64,000 bases of DNA from Pseudoips prasinana (GCA_951640165.1 OX621257.1:5219201-5283200), one strand, 5' to 3'. Shown: positions 19,594 through 29,619, numbered from the stretch's first letter. The notes: generated by a model not told the origin, from the letters alone. A program made the numbers and translations.

Positions 19594-19814
19594 GATCCAT
19601 ATAACATTGACGTTTTCAAATAATGCTACCATCGGCATGGATTGCACCAGCCGCGCCGAAACGTCGGGTAACCAAGGTAATGATTTGCCTAAATCCTTAT
19701 CGCGATTGAGACCTGTGTCCACAGTATATAAAAATAAGTAATTGTTTCTCTGTCATTAATGTGTCCGATGGTAGCATTATTTGAAAACGTCAATGTTATA
19801 TTTTTTTAAGCTTT

Positions 19815-21254
19815 TTGCTTAAGAAATGCTCGTCTACACTCGTAAACACCATTACCAAGGTTATGAATGAATCTTTAGATTCAGGATGCGTACCCGCTGA
19901 TTGGAAAATGGCTACGGTTGTGCCCATATACAAGAAAGGAAATAAGTTACTTACTAACAACTACAGGCCAATAAGTTTGACAAGTATTCTATGCAAAACC
20001 ATGGAAAAAATCATAGCTGATAAACTTAGAAGTTTTCTTAGCCAAGAAAATCTTATACTGAATGAACAACATGGCTTTGTACCAAAGCGTTCTGTAACTA
20101 CAAATCTGATTACGTGTGTCAACCAATGGATAACAAATCACGACAAAGGTCAACCCACTGATGTTGTTTACCTTGACTATGAAAAGGCCTTTGACCGTGT
20201 GCCTCTACGACGGCTAATACATAAATTGGAACACCTTGGAATACGTGGAAAGATATTAGATTGGATAAGAGACTTTTTAACAAATAGAACCTTTTGTGTA
20301 AGAATTGGAAATCAACTCTCTGTAGCGCGACCAGTTCACAGCGGTGTGCCTCAAGGGTCTGTACTTGGACCTCTCATCTTTATACTATACCTAACAGACT
20401 TAAAGAATACTCTACAACTCCCTTTTTCGATGTTTGCCGACGACACGAAGTTCTTCGCAAATCCATGCCTACAATCGCATGATATACAAAAAGATTTGGA
20501 TGCCATATTCGACTGGACAACACAGTGGTTACTAACATTGAATGTAACAAAGTGCACCATATTACACATTGGCAAGAAAAATCCCCATAACATTTACTAC
20601 CTGGGAAACCAACCCCTTGCTCCTGTAACTACACAAAAAGATCTGGGAGTTGTTATAACAAATGACCTTAAATGGGAAACCCACATCAGTGGTGTCTCTA
20701 AAAAAGCTAATTCAATGTTATATCTTGTCAGAAAAGCGTTTAAGTGTCTTACTCCCAAAACTGTCTTGAAAATTTATAAAACTTATATAAGACCACTATT
20801 AGAATATGCATATGTGATATGGGATCCTTATTTCAAGAAAGACATCATGCTATTAGAGAAGGTCCAGAGAAGAGCGACAAAAATGGCTTCAGTACTGAGA
20901 AACAAACCATATGAGGAACGATTAAAAGACCTTGGCCTCACTTCTCTCGAAAAACGTAGACAGAGGGGAAGTCTCATTGAAACCTACAAAATTTTGTCTG
21001 GGTCCTACAATGTAGCAGGAATTAGGGACTTGTTTACTCTAAATGACAATCAATATCTGAGAGGACACTCCCTAAAATTAAGCAGAATACCGCACAAAAG
21101 CAATCCACTAAAACACTTCCTGCCAAACCGTGTGGTCAATGAGTGGAATAAACTTCCTGAAACTGTCATAAAGGCACCCAATTTAAACTGCTTCAAAAAC
21201 AGACTTGACAAATTTTCCAAATTGCAAACAAAAACACACGCATCAGCTTACTAG
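19815..21254 (+). CDS. CR1-like LINE reverse transcriptase, 5'-truncated
   Basis: 479 uninterrupted codons carry the reverse transcriptase of a CR1/jockey-type non-LTR retrotransposon. In order: 'NNYRPISLTSILCKTMEK', 'EQHGFVPKRSVTTNL', 'VVYLDYEKAFDRVPL' (first catalytic aspartate), 'GVPQGSVLGPLIFILYL' and 'FADDTKFF' (catalytic pair, about residues 207-214). The thumb follows, then a C-terminal part with 'EKVQRRATKMASVLRN' and 'LPNRVVNEWNKLPETVI'. The endonuclease and any ORF1 are missing, so the copy cannot move alone and the ATG is only the first one after truncation. After the stop comes a short (taa)n tail at 21275-21293. Absence of stops suggests a young insertion. Confidence 0.85.
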   Translation: MLKKCSSTLVNTITKVMNESLDSGCVPADWKMATVVPIYKKGNKLLTNNYRPISLTSILCKTMEKIIADKLRSFLSQENLILNEQHGFVPKRSVTTNLITCVNQWITNHDKGQPTDVVYLDYEKAFDRVPLRRLIHKLEHLGIRGKILDWIRDFLTNRTFCVRIGNQLSVARPVHSGVPQGSVLGPLIFILYLTDLKNTLQLPFSMFADDTKFFANPCLQSHDIQKDLDAIFDWTTQWLLTLNVTKCTILHIGKKNPHNIYYLGNQPLAPVTTQKDLGVVITNDLKWETHISGVSKKANSMLYLVRKAFKCLTPKTVLKIYKTYIRPLLEYAYVIWDPYFKKDIMLLEKVQRRATKMASVLRNKPYEERLKDLGLTSLEKRRQRGSLIETYKILSGSYNVAGIRDLFTLNDNQYLRGHSLKLSRIPHKSNPLKHFLPNRVVNEWNKLPETVIKAPNLNCFKNRLDKFSKLQTKTHASAY

Positions 21255-21291
21255 CTGCTAGTGTGATAAACACTTAATAATAATAATAATA

Positions 21292-21395
21292 ATGATTGAA
21301 AAACTGCGTCTCAGCGCCAACTGAAATAGATGAATTATGAATTTTAAAGTCATTATAACAGTAATTCTTTACTATTAGCTAGTAGGCCCCAAATT
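21292..21395 (-). repeat. 104-bp inverted repeat, right arm
   Basis: Reverse complement of 19490-19593, starting right at the LINE's (taa)n tail. Confidence 0.85.
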
Positions 21396-21779
21396 AACAT
21401 CAAAGACATGTATTCATGGTATAATAATAAATCTTTCTCATTGTTATAAACCATGAGGTATATGACAGCTCATTAATTATTCCTCTGTCATCATTGTGTC
21501 CGATGGTAAATGTATACTACAATACCAACAATGTTATTTTATTTTTGGAACATGATCAAATATTGCAATTCTAACGAGTGACACTAAACGTACTAGTGGT
21601 AAAAAGAGTACTATATATACATATTGAGTATATGTTTAAACCCTATATCTAAGTGTATGTAAGACTGTCTATGGAGTGGTAGCTCCCAAACGGGTGCTAT
21701 CACTCCATGCAAGTTTTCGACCGAAAAGATAATTTTATTAAGACGTCAAATCAGAAGTTACCGCTACGTTTTATCAAAT

Positions 21780-21910
21780 TAGTTAGTTGATGTTTTATAA
21801 GATATATTTTTTTGTTGAGGCAGGAGTAGGTAATTCCTACACATGCCCTCCGCAAAAAGTGTCTGGGTATGTCAAATTCGCACCGACTTAGCCTAACGTG
21901 CCGTGGCATT
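21780..21910 (+). repeat. dispersed repeat F fragment
   Basis: 'cctacacatgccctccgc' and 'cgcaccgacttagcctaacg' match the start of repeat F at 29635-29720. Confidence 0.55.
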
Positions 21911-21913
21911 GTA

Positions 21914-22273
21914 TACAACATGTAACTTAATAAACGCACATCCTGAAAATAGTTTGTTCAGAATCGTTTACTGAATCGATTTATATAATTTTTAATATAA
22001 GTAATTTTACTCCAAAAATAATTAACACTACGGAAATTATTGTCATATTAACCCTGTACAGTCAAAACGAATTGAAATAAGTAAGTCAAAGTAATAAGAC
22101 TTTTAAAATAGCAGTTTTATTAGTATTCATACAAATTCCACCATTCAATACAAAATAAAGAAAACTAAACTTATTCCAAGAAACTAATTTAGTATATAAC
22201 AATGCATATTCATGTTAAATTAAAAATTCATTGTATGTATTATGATTACAACAAAATATTCTAATTGGGGTGT
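21914..22273 (-). mobile_element. TIR element G, truncated copy
   Basis: It begins 'tacaacatgtaacttaataa' and matches the complete element at 62956-63353 in the opposite orientation down to 'attctaattggggtgt'. The last ~35 bp, including the second inverted end, are missing here. Confidence 0.65.
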
Positions 22274-22345
22274 TTGTATATACATCTCCATTCCACCATC
22301 AGATGCCATTAGCATATGATAGTGGGATGGAGATGTATATACAAA
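22273..22345. repeat. 73-bp near-perfect hairpin
   Basis: Arms 22273-22308 and 22310-22345 ('tttgtatatacatctccat' and mirror) pair with few mismatches and almost no loop. It sits between element G and repeat F. Confidence 0.8.
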
Positions 22346-22349
22346 GACC

Positions 22350-22590
22350 TGAGAACGCGGGTATACTGCTACGATGCCTCCTTTTGCGCCATGTTCCAGA
22401 TAGCGTACCCTGGGAGGGCTCTGGGTTGTCCTCCCTAACTGCCTACTCCTGCCATTTTGGCATAGCGACTCGGCCACAAGAAGTTCGCTGTCTTCCGGGA
22501 GATGCTGGCACATGGCGGCAGTAGAGGACACTCCTCATACTGCCACCGGATCCCCGGGTGGATTTGGGCTACAAGTTGCCGCCGCAGGGT
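22350..22590 (+). repeat. dispersed repeat F
   Basis: 'gagaacgcgggtatactgct' to 'gccaccggatccccgggtg' matches 61100-61245 and 29745-29850. It is GC-rich and may derive from a LINE 5' region. No domain is recognised in the frames crossing it. Confidence 0.5.
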
Positions 22591-22989
22591 AAAACATTTA
22601 TTTATTTCTAATTTATTCCGGACACCCATCTCAATACAGATAGAACCAAAAATATATACAAAAATAAATAATAAAAATCGTTTATTATCTCATCACAAAT
22701 AAGTTTACTTAAAAAAACTTGTGTGTACTTATGTACACGCGTTAGAAGTTATACTTCTTAATATACAACTTGAACATAGTTATCAATTTTCATACCACCT
22801 AGAACTAACTTCATGCTGTTAAATTTTTTGGTGTCGGTGTGCGCGCGCATCGTAAAAATTCACTCTCATCATTTTTCTCCATCGCGCCAAAAGAAGTATA
22901 ACTTCGAAAACGTTTCAACAAACAAACCATGTGTGAAATTTATAATCTCCTTTTTTAAATGTTTCTTGTTTTAACGTTACACATAATAT

Positions 22990-23100
22990 GTATACAGGAC
23001 TACTTGTGAAACACACAACATTTTAAATTGCATTTTGGCTACGGCGGCCAGTCCCGTTAGAGACTAGCCATCTGCGCGGGACATATTGTAGTACACAAGT
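22990..23100 (-). repeat. SINE family C, distal part (split by RTE)
   Basis: 'ctacggcggccagtcccgtt' to 'gtagtacacaagt' is the SINE's distal end. The remainder with the tRNA-like head continues at 26290. Confidence 0.75.
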
Positions 23101-23110
23101 GTGAGTTCAA

Positions 23111-26100
23111 TCATCATCATATCAGCCGAAAGACGTCCACTGTTGGACAAAGGCCTCCCTCAAAGATCTCCACAATTGCCGGTCTTGCGCTATCCGCATC
23201 CAGCGTTTTCCAGCGACCCGCACAAGATCATCGGTCCATCTTGTAGGGGGCCTGCCCACGCTGCGTCTTCCGGTTCGTGGTCGCCACTCGAGAACCTTTC
23301 TGCCCCAGCGGCCGTCGGCTCTACGAGCTATTTGCCCTGCCCACTGCCACTTCAGCTTGGCAATTCTTAGGGCTATGTCGGTGACTTTGGTTCGCCTGCG
23401 GATCTCATCATTTCTGATTCGATCTCGCAGGGAAACTCCAAGCATAGCCTTTTCCATTGCTCTTTGGGTGACCTTGAGCCGCCTGATAAGGCCCATAGTT
23501 AGCGACCACGTCTCTGTTCCGTAAGTCATCACTGGCAACACACACTGGTCGAAGACTTTCGACTTGAGACACTGCGGTATTTGGGACGAGAAGATATTAC
23601 GTAGCTTCCCGAACGCTGCCCAGCCGAGTTGGATTCTACGATTGACCTCCTTCTCGAAGTTGGACCTACCTAGTTGGATGGTCTGTCCTAGGTAAATATA
23701 GTTCTCTACAACTTCGAGTGCAGAGTCTCCAACCTTAACTAGAGTGGGTGCAACATGGATGTTTGACATAATTTTCGTCTTATCCATGTTCATTTTCAGA
23801 CCCACTTGTTGAGAGACTCTGCTGAGGCCATCGAGCATTGTACCGAAGTCGTCAAGGGTCTCAGCCATGACTACTATATCGTCGGCAAATCGAAGGTGGG
23901 TGATGTACTCGCCATTGACATTGATGCCAAAGCCTTTCCAGTCCAGAAGCTTGAAGACATCTTCCAATGCAGCGGTGAACAGTTTCGGAGATATAACATC
24001 TCCCTGTCTCACACCTCGCTGCAAGTGGATAGGTTTCGAGTTCTGGTCCTGGAGTCGCACTGACATAGTGGCGTTTTCGTACAAACACTTTAACACCTCG
24101 ATATACCGGTAGTCGATTTGGCACCTTTGGAGAGACCTCAGTACGGCCCAAGTTTCGATCGAATCGAAGGCTTTCTCATAGTCCACAAACGCTAAGCATA
24201 ATGGCTGGTTATACTCTTCGGTCTTCTGTATAACCTGCCGCAGCGTATGTATGTGGTCTATGGTACTAAAGCCTTTACGGAAACCGGCTTGTTCGGGAGG
24301 CTGGAAGTCGTCAAACCTGCGTGCGAGACGATTCGTAATGACCCTCGAAAACAACTTGTAAACATGGCTCAGCAGTGTGATGGGTCTGTAATTCTTCAAG
24401 AGGGTTTTATCGCCCTTTTTGAAGAAGAGCACCACCACACCCCTGTGCCATGCTTTTGGCGTTTGACCTTCTAGTATGACGGAGTTAAATAACTTCTGAA
24501 GGGCCCGTAGGATTGGTGTACCCGCCTTCAGAAGCTCTGCCGTAAATCCATCATCACCAGGCGCCTTGTTGTTCTTAAGCTGTTCGAGAGCCATTCTAAT
24601 CTCGCACAGGCTGACGTCCGGGATGTCGTCGGTGAAGTGTTGGGTTAGTCGTGCTCTGGGATCTGAGGCACAACTATCGACAGGTGACTGGGTTTTCGCA
24701 TACAGCTGTCCATAGAACCTCTCGATCTCTCCCAGCAACTCAGGTTTAGACGTGACGATTCTGCCATCCTCAGTCTTCAGCTTCGTCAGTTGGCTCTGTC
24801 CAACAGACAGTTCTCTTGCAAACACTTTAGAGCCTTTGTTCCGCTCAATGGCTTCTTTAATACAATTTGTATTAAATTGGCGCGTGTCGCGTGTCAAAGA
24901 CTTTGAGATCTGTCTGTTGAGCTGCCGGTATCTGGTAGCATCATCAGAGGATGTCAGAACCATTTTCCGTCTTTCGTCCATAAGCTGCAGGGTATAGTCA
25001 GAGATCTTTTTGGTTCTGTTTGTACGGTGGGCCTTGAAGACCTTAGACCCAGCCGTATGGACAGCTTCTACGAGCCTGTCATGGTATGAGTCCACTTCCT
25101 CGCAATCTGCTAGGCATTCGAAACGGTTTTGCAGTTCGAGCTGAAAGGGTTCAGGGTTTTGGATGTGGATGGGTAAAGGTCGGAGCGTAGACTTTATTAG
25201 TCGGGACCTCTGGAGCTTGACATTTAGGTTCAATGAGCCTCTCACCAGTCTGTGATCGCTCCCGGTTTTAACCGTATTGATCACTGAGACGTCATTGAAC
25301 ACCTGTCTACTCGTCGACAAGATAAAGTCTATCTCGTTTTTTGTTTTACCATCGGGGCTTACCCAGGTCCATTTGCGGTTTTCCGACTTCTTGAAAAAGG
25401 AGTTCATCATAAAGAGTCCCTCCTTCTCCATGAAGTCGGCCAACATTTGGCCCCGGGGATTCCTGTCTCCAGTTCCAAATTGCCCCACTTTCAGCTCATT
25501 CCCGAATCGTTTACCCAGCTTCGCGTTAAAGTCCCCCATGACCACAGTGAAATAAGAGTTCGAGGTATGTATGGCTCTAGAAATATCCTCATACATGACC
25601 TCAACCTCATCGTCGGAGTGCGTCGAAGTCGGCGCGTAAACCTGTATGACCTTCAACGAATACCGCTTGGTAATTCTGAGTATAAGGTACGCAACCCTAG
25701 TCGACACACTCTCGATTTTCACTATGTTGTGGACGAGGGACTTGTGGACTATGAACCCAACACCACCTTGGGAGAGTTGGTCGCCTTCCCGGAAATAGAA
25801 CAGATTCCCGGATTTCAGGATTATCGTGTCCTCCCCCTCTCTTCGGACTTCAGATAATCCTATTATGTCCCAATGTAACCTGCTCAATTCTTCCTCCAGT
25901 TCGATCATCTTCTCGTCGGTCCGCAGTGTGCGTGTGTTGTATGTTGCCAGGGCCAGAGGTCGTCGGTTTTGGTAACGCGGAATCTGCCGGGGATTCTTAG
26001 CACCCCCTGCCCTGCCGTAACCACGGCTGTTACCACGGCTGGGAATAGCAGGGCTGCCGGGGACTGGGGGCCGCGATTTAATTGTGTCCTTCATTTGAGG

Positions 26101-26279
26101 GGATCTGCCATAATCGCCACGCTTGGCAAACGGGTTGGCGATCGCAGTAAGGTAGAAATTGGTACTCATGAGAACGCTGCTGCCCATTCTCTGGAATATA
26201 TTCCCTCGGGACGACTTCTACGTCCCCCCACGGGATGAGAGGGGGTGGTAATATTCTCTAGGCCGTCACCACACAGCCA
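23111..26279 (-). mobile_element. full-length RTE retrotransposon
   Basis: A 3.17-kb element is flanked by the 10-bp duplication gtgagttcaa at 23101-23110 and 26280-26289. The 5' end on the minus strand starts 'ctgtgtggtgacggccta', and the 3' end is a short (tga)n tail after 'gtccaacagtggacgtc'. It holds one long reading frame, as RTE-clade elements do. It is inserted in a SINE C copy. It is also the likely parent of the short elements at 5487, 14328, 26812, 30738/39990 and 62785, and of 3' fragments at 43680, 50758 and 52995. Confidence 0.93.
23122..26187 (-). CDS. RTE endonuclease-reverse transcriptase, open 1021 codons
   Basis: An AP-type endonuclease (about residues 77-310) shows 'LATYNTRTLR', 'DIIGLSEVRREG', 'VVMGDFNAKLG' and 'TGSDHRLVRGSL'. 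These carry the Asn, Glu, Asp/Asn and Asp/His catalytic positions. The reverse transcriptase (about 520-800) shows 'NNKAPGDDGFTAELLK', 'NYRPITLLSHVYKLFSR', 'LAFVDYEKAFDSIE', 'RGVRQGDVISPKLF' and 'LRFADDIVVMAE'. The C terminus has 'LRIAKLKWQWAGQIARR' and 'GRPPTRWTDDLVRVAG'. It nicks DNA and copies its own RNA at the nick. No stop or frameshift is seen and all catalytic residues are present, so it may be active. An earlier start is not available, since the 5' UTR begins only 92 bp upstream. Confidence 0.93.
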   Translation of the reverse strand: MGSSVLMSTNFYLTAIANPFAKRGDYGRSPQMKDTIKSRPPVPGSPAIPSRGNSRGYGRAGGAKNPRQIPRYQNRRPLALATYNTRTLRTDEKMIELEEELSRLHWDIIGLSEVRREGEDTIILKSGNLFYFREGDQLSQGGVGFIVHKSLVHNIVKIESVSTRVAYLILRITKRYSLKVIQVYAPTSTHSDDEVEVMYEDISRAIHTSNSYFTVVMGDFNAKLGKRFGNELKVGQFGTGDRNPRGQMLADFMEKEGLFMMNSFFKKSENRKWTWVSPDGKTKNEIDFILSTSRQVFNDVSVINTVKTGSDHRLVRGSLNLNVKLQRSRLIKSTLRPLPIHIQNPEPFQLELQNRFECLADCEEVDSYHDRLVEAVHTAGSKVFKAHRTNRTKKISDYTLQLMDERRKMVLTSSDDATRYRQLNRQISKSLTRDTRQFNTNCIKEAIERNKGSKVFARELSVGQSQLTKLKTEDGRIVTSKPELLGEIERFYGQLYAKTQSPVDSCASDPRARLTQHFTDDIPDVSLCEIRMALEQLKNNKAPGDDGFTAELLKAGTPILRALQKLFNSVILEGQTPKAWHRGVVVLFFKKGDKTLLKNYRPITLLSHVYKLFSRVITNRLARRFDDFQPPEQAGFRKGFSTIDHIHTLRQVIQKTEEYNQPLCLAFVDYEKAFDSIETWAVLRSLQRCQIDYRYIEVLKCLYENATMSVRLQDQNSKPIHLQRGVRQGDVISPKLFTAALEDVFKLLDWKGFGINVNGEYITHLRFADDIVVMAETLDDFGTMLDGLSRVSQQVGLKMNMDKTKIMSNIHVAPTLVKVGDSALEVVENYIYLGQTIQLGRSNFEKEVNRRIQLGWAAFGKLRNIFSSQIPQCLKSKVFDQCVLPVMTYGTETWSLTMGLIRRLKVTQRAMEKAMLGVSLRDRIRNDEIRRRTKVTDIALRIAKLKWQWAGQIARRADGRWGRKVLEWRPRTGRRSVGRPPTRWTDDLVRVAGKRWMRIAQDRQLWRSLREAFVQQWTSFG

Positions 26280-26289
26280 GTGAGTTCAA

Positions 26290-26530
26290 ACGGGAGCACT
26301 TTCTATTGATCACTCTCATGATGCGATGGGACGACTAGCTACACCACCGGAACGAGGCCAATTACAGGACTGCCGGCTTTACGTGCTCTCCGAGGCACAG
26401 GAGTGTAATACCGCCAAGTCCCATACTGCGGGCTGACATTGAAAAATCACGTTTGAGCCTGACCCGAATTTCCCAGGACCTCTTTATCTTCGGTTGAACA
26501 CGCTACCGCTAGACAAACAAGGCAGTAAAA
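26290..26530 (-). repeat. SINE family C, tRNA-headed part (split by RTE)
   Basis: It continues the body from 23100 ('cgggagcactttctattgat', 'cgtgctctccgaggcacagg') and ends with the tRNA-like head 'cggttgaacacgctaccgct' on the right. Confidence 0.75.
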
Positions 26531-26689
26531 TTACTTAAAACAACAAAACTTAAAACTAAATAATGTACCTAAAGTTTGGTTTAAACAACCGAAGATATTT
26601 TTTACCGCATATTTTTATTCCAGTAGCCAGGAATAGGTATTTGTAATATATATATATAATATGTATGTCTGCCTACCCTACCCTAACCT

Positions 26690-27210
26690 TAAAAAAATAA
26701 ACAAATTCGGACACATTGCCATCTGATACCAAACTAGGTGGAGTCTGTACTATGGCAACCAGACAACTGATAAACATACTTATATATTTCCAAACACATA
26801 CACATTATAGTGCTGTGTGGTGACGGCGACAAATATCAGAATCAGAATATCATTACCCCATCTCATCCCGTGGGGGGCGTAGAAGTCGACCCGAGGACAT
26901 ATCTACCAGAGGATGGGCAGCAGCTTCCTTCTGATTACTATGACCATCATACTGCGATCGCCAACCCGCCTGCCAAGCGTGGCGATTATGGCATATCCCC
27001 CCAAGACGATTCTTGAGGGAGGCTTGTCCAGCAGTGGACTTATTTAGCTGTAATGATGATGATGATGATGACACATTATAGATGAATTACATCCAGACAT
27101 AGAAAAAATAACCATGCTCATCACACACAGATTTGGCCTGGATCGGAATCGAACCCACGCCCTCTGGCCTAGCAATCAGGGTCACTAACGACTAGACTAA
27201 GAGGCCAGTC
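26690..27210 (-). repeat. tRNA-derived SINE split by an RTE-derived element
   Basis: The tail at 26705-26810 (with 'gatgccaaactaggtggagt'-like bases) and the tRNA-like head at about 27120-27210 ('gaatcgaacccacgccctct') belong to one B-type SINE. The unit at 26812-27068 lies between them. Confidence 0.65.
26812..27068 (+). mobile_element. RTE-derived short non-autonomous element
   Basis: A close copy of 5487-5755, with the same first and last bases and a (gat)n tail. The insertion into a SINE gives clear edges, so this one defines the unit length of about 255 bp. Confidence 0.82.
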
Positions 27211-27650
27211 AACAAAATACTTCCAAAACAATAACGGAAAATTAAAACGTCCATATGAAGAAAATTCAACCAAAATTTTCCACTCTGTAAAACCGTTTTT
27301 CCTAAACCGCAAAAATATTATTTTACACGCCACTCAAAACTAAATTAATCTACGTCAAACAAACTTTCCATTACTCAACATACATTGCGCTTTAAGGACA
27401 TGGTCATCATATCTCTTGTGAAGTAAACCGTCTGTGTATAATGTAGTGAGTATTTTTTGTGAGAACAGCTGTTGTGGCTCGTCCCCTGACACATGTCGCA
27501 GTGACAGGCGTTTTAATATATCCATTCTGTATCACATGTGGCGGCCATATTCTGATGTGTAATGTAATGTCGGTGATTTACTGCCAGCCTGGGAGACTTT
27601 CACTGCTTCTCCGGACAATAGAGGCGAGCTAAGGCAAGCCGTCTAGCAAG

Positions 27651-27789
27651 TACAGACGCAAGCACATCCAGTTACCCCAATCTGACAAATTTTTATATAG
27701 ATTTTCAACCTTATCACATAAGCATAACGTTCACTTTACAATTGCGGAAATTTGACAGATTGGGGTAGCTTGATGTGCTGGCATCTGAA
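27651..27789. mobile_element. palindromic MITE H, copy 1
   Basis: Ends 'cagacgcaagcacatccag' and 'gatgtgctggcatctg' are inverted repeats of ~40 bp. The 139-bp unit recurs at 61921-62060. Confidence 0.75.
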
Positions 27790-27804
27790 CAAGCTCAGAC
27801 TGTT

Positions 27805-27905
27805 TCATCATCATAACAGCTGTAAGAAGTCCACAGCTGGACAAAAGCCTCTTCCAAGCATCATCTTGTGAGGGATATGCCATAATCGCCACGCTTAGAT
27901 CACGC
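27805..27905 (-). repeat. RTE-derived short element, 3' half
   Basis: 'tcatcatcataaca', 'ccacagctggacaaaagcct' and 'ggatatgccataatcgccac' match the right-hand half of the short RTE derivatives. Confidence 0.6.
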
Positions 27906-28078
27906 CATCGCACGTACTCAGAATCAAACTGATGCCCTTGCTGGGTAGATCCTCAAACTGTTTAAAAATAAGACTAGCCTATTTTATTTTATTTGGAATA
28001 TAAAACTCGCCTTTTTTCGCTTTCAATGCCAGGCAATAGAGACGAGTGGAGACCCAAATCATCTAATGATCGGGTTAT

Positions 28079-28200
28079 TGACGCGGGGATGCATGAGTGG
28101 TTTTAGAGACTTTTTGTGCAACTGTTGCTTTACGTTGGTATTGCGAGTGTACATGGGCGGGGTGATTACTTACCATCAGGGGACCCACATGCTCCTTTGT
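28079..28200 (+). repeat. 'gcgagtgtacatgggcgg' interspersed repeat
   Basis: Second, more diverged copy of 14128-14240, ending 'taccatcaggggacccac'. Confidence 0.55.
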
Positions 28201-28204
28201 CACC

Positions 28205-28400
28205 CTCTTATATCATACTAATATTATCGCGAAATGCGATTAACGCGAAAGTTTGTAAGTATGGATGGATGTTTGTTACTCTTTCACGTAAAAACTACTA
28301 AATGGTTTTTAATGAAACTTTACAATAATAAAGCTTATACATCAGAATAACACATAGGCTACAATTTATAAAGATATTGTGTGAATTGTCCAAAATATGA
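28205..28400 (+). mobile_element. Helitron-like unit of a third subfamily
   Basis: 'tcatactaatattatcgcg', 'gcgaaagtttgtaagtatgg', 'ctctttcacgtaaaaactac' and 'aataacacataggctacaat' form a pattern I know from lepidopteran non-autonomous Helitrons. A relative lies at 60885-61045. The 3' terminus is not clear here. Confidence 0.5.
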
Positions 28401-28519
28401 CGATAAGTGTCAAGTAAGTAGGAAAAAATCTACCATTTCCGAGCTATTCCGGCGTGCACTGCCAAAATTATAAATGCGAAAGTTTGTGAGTATTGATGGT
28501 AATGGTTATGGTATAGCTG

Positions 28520-29000
28520 TTGGTTTTCGAAGCAATAAATGTATAATTTAATTTAACGAGCACCAACACTTAACAGAAAAGCCGCGTCGCAGCTAATCGT
28601 GTATCGGAATAACTCAATACGACAAGTAAAGCCTCCTAACTATTAAATAAGGCACGTTTTAGATTAACCTATATCCATTTAAACGATGAGATTTACATTT
28701 CACGCAATATTACTTACCCGGTAATTGAAAAGGGTTAGCACTAAGCTGCAATATCAGTAACAATCTCTGTTGTAATAGCGGGCCTGTGTCACTCGGCACT
28801 TATGATACGACCGCACGAGTAAATCGAAGAGGCCGCCTCCCCTAATGACGTAAACTTGGGTAGTGGAAATATACATAAAAAATATTTATTCACAACATAC
28901 AGGTACACCCAAAACGACAATTATTTATCATTGTTATTGCCCATTCAATTTTTCTTTATGAAATCTAAAACTATGTGCATAAAGCGCCGGACAATTATTT
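28520..29000. other. no recognised gene
   Basis: AT-rich DNA without repeats or frames I can name. A SINE K tail fragment starts at about 29005. Confidence 0.4.
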
Positions 29001-29049
29001 GTGTGACTCATAAATAGTTGTTCTGAGTCTGGATGTAATTTGTGTCCGT

Positions 29050-29305
29050 CTATTATAATAATATCTAGGGACAATGTCACACAGATCATCCTGGCCCCAA
29101 ACTAAGCTAAGCTTGTACTATGGGTACCAGGAGACGATATACATAATTATATAGATAGATAAATACTTAAATATATAGAAAACATCGATGACTCAGAAAC
29201 AAATATTCGTGCTCATCACACAAATATTTGCACTTACCCGGATTCGAACCCAGAACCACCAGCTTCGTAGGCAGGAGCACTACCAACTAGACTACGGTGA
29301 CCGTC
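29050..29305 (-). repeat. SINE family A, full copy
   Basis: Same structure as 61-312, with the tRNA-like head at 29232-29300. It lies just outside the left arm of the great palindrome and has no mirror copy on the right side. Confidence 0.85.
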
Positions 29306-29454
29306 AGATATATTAGGTGTTTGTAAAGTACACAGGGATTAGATTCCCTAATGATATTGGAAAAGTCAGTAGTGCGATTTGGGTTTGAACTGGAGACCAC
29401 TGACTCCAACATCCAACGGTCTACCCACTAGGCTATCTCGACTAATTTGTTTGT

Positions 29455-29605
29455 AATAGTCCTTATAAGAGGTAAACGGTTTCGGTTTCGCTCGCGGTCA
29501 GTCCAAAGATGGGTGACCGTTCAAGTAGTGTAATTTCCAAGCGTCTCTGTGTTCGGAAGGCATGATAAGCCGTCGCCTCGGTCCCGGTCGTAGGTAACAG
29601 TCATT
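29455..29605 (+). repeat. SINE-like family D in left arm (mirror 41350-41500)
   Basis: 'gctcgcggtcagtccaaaga', 'gggtgaccgttcaagtagtg' and 'aagccgtcgcctcggtcc' match family D in inverted or direct form. It stands next to a tRNA-like block at 29375-29450. Confidence 0.5.
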
Positions 29606-29619
29606 AAGTCATATCTTTT

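Larger units (their letters stand above)
19352..21545. mobile_element. composite repeat enclosing a CR1-like LINE
   Basis: Direct blocks around 19375-19415 plus 19745-19770 ('gtgtccgatggta') return at 21430-21520. Three inverted pairs are nested within: 19490-19593 with 21292-21395, 19600-19635 with 19765-19800, and 19460-19485 with 19703-19728. The segment 19419-19747 is bounded by the direct repeat 'ataagtaattgttt' and contains 'gccgaaacgtcggg', a motif I associate with Penelope-like and related element ends. The exact history is unresolved. Confidence 0.45.

Noticed and set aside
19815..21254. Penelope-like element with terminal repeats
   Set aside because: Flanking repeats and a ribozyme-like motif hinted at it, but the frame has FADD and thumb motifs of CR1/jockey LINEs and no GIY-YIG domain.
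23806..25857. Plus-strand frames opposite the RTE gene
   Set aside because: They are shadows of the intact minus-strand frame and have no recognisable domain.
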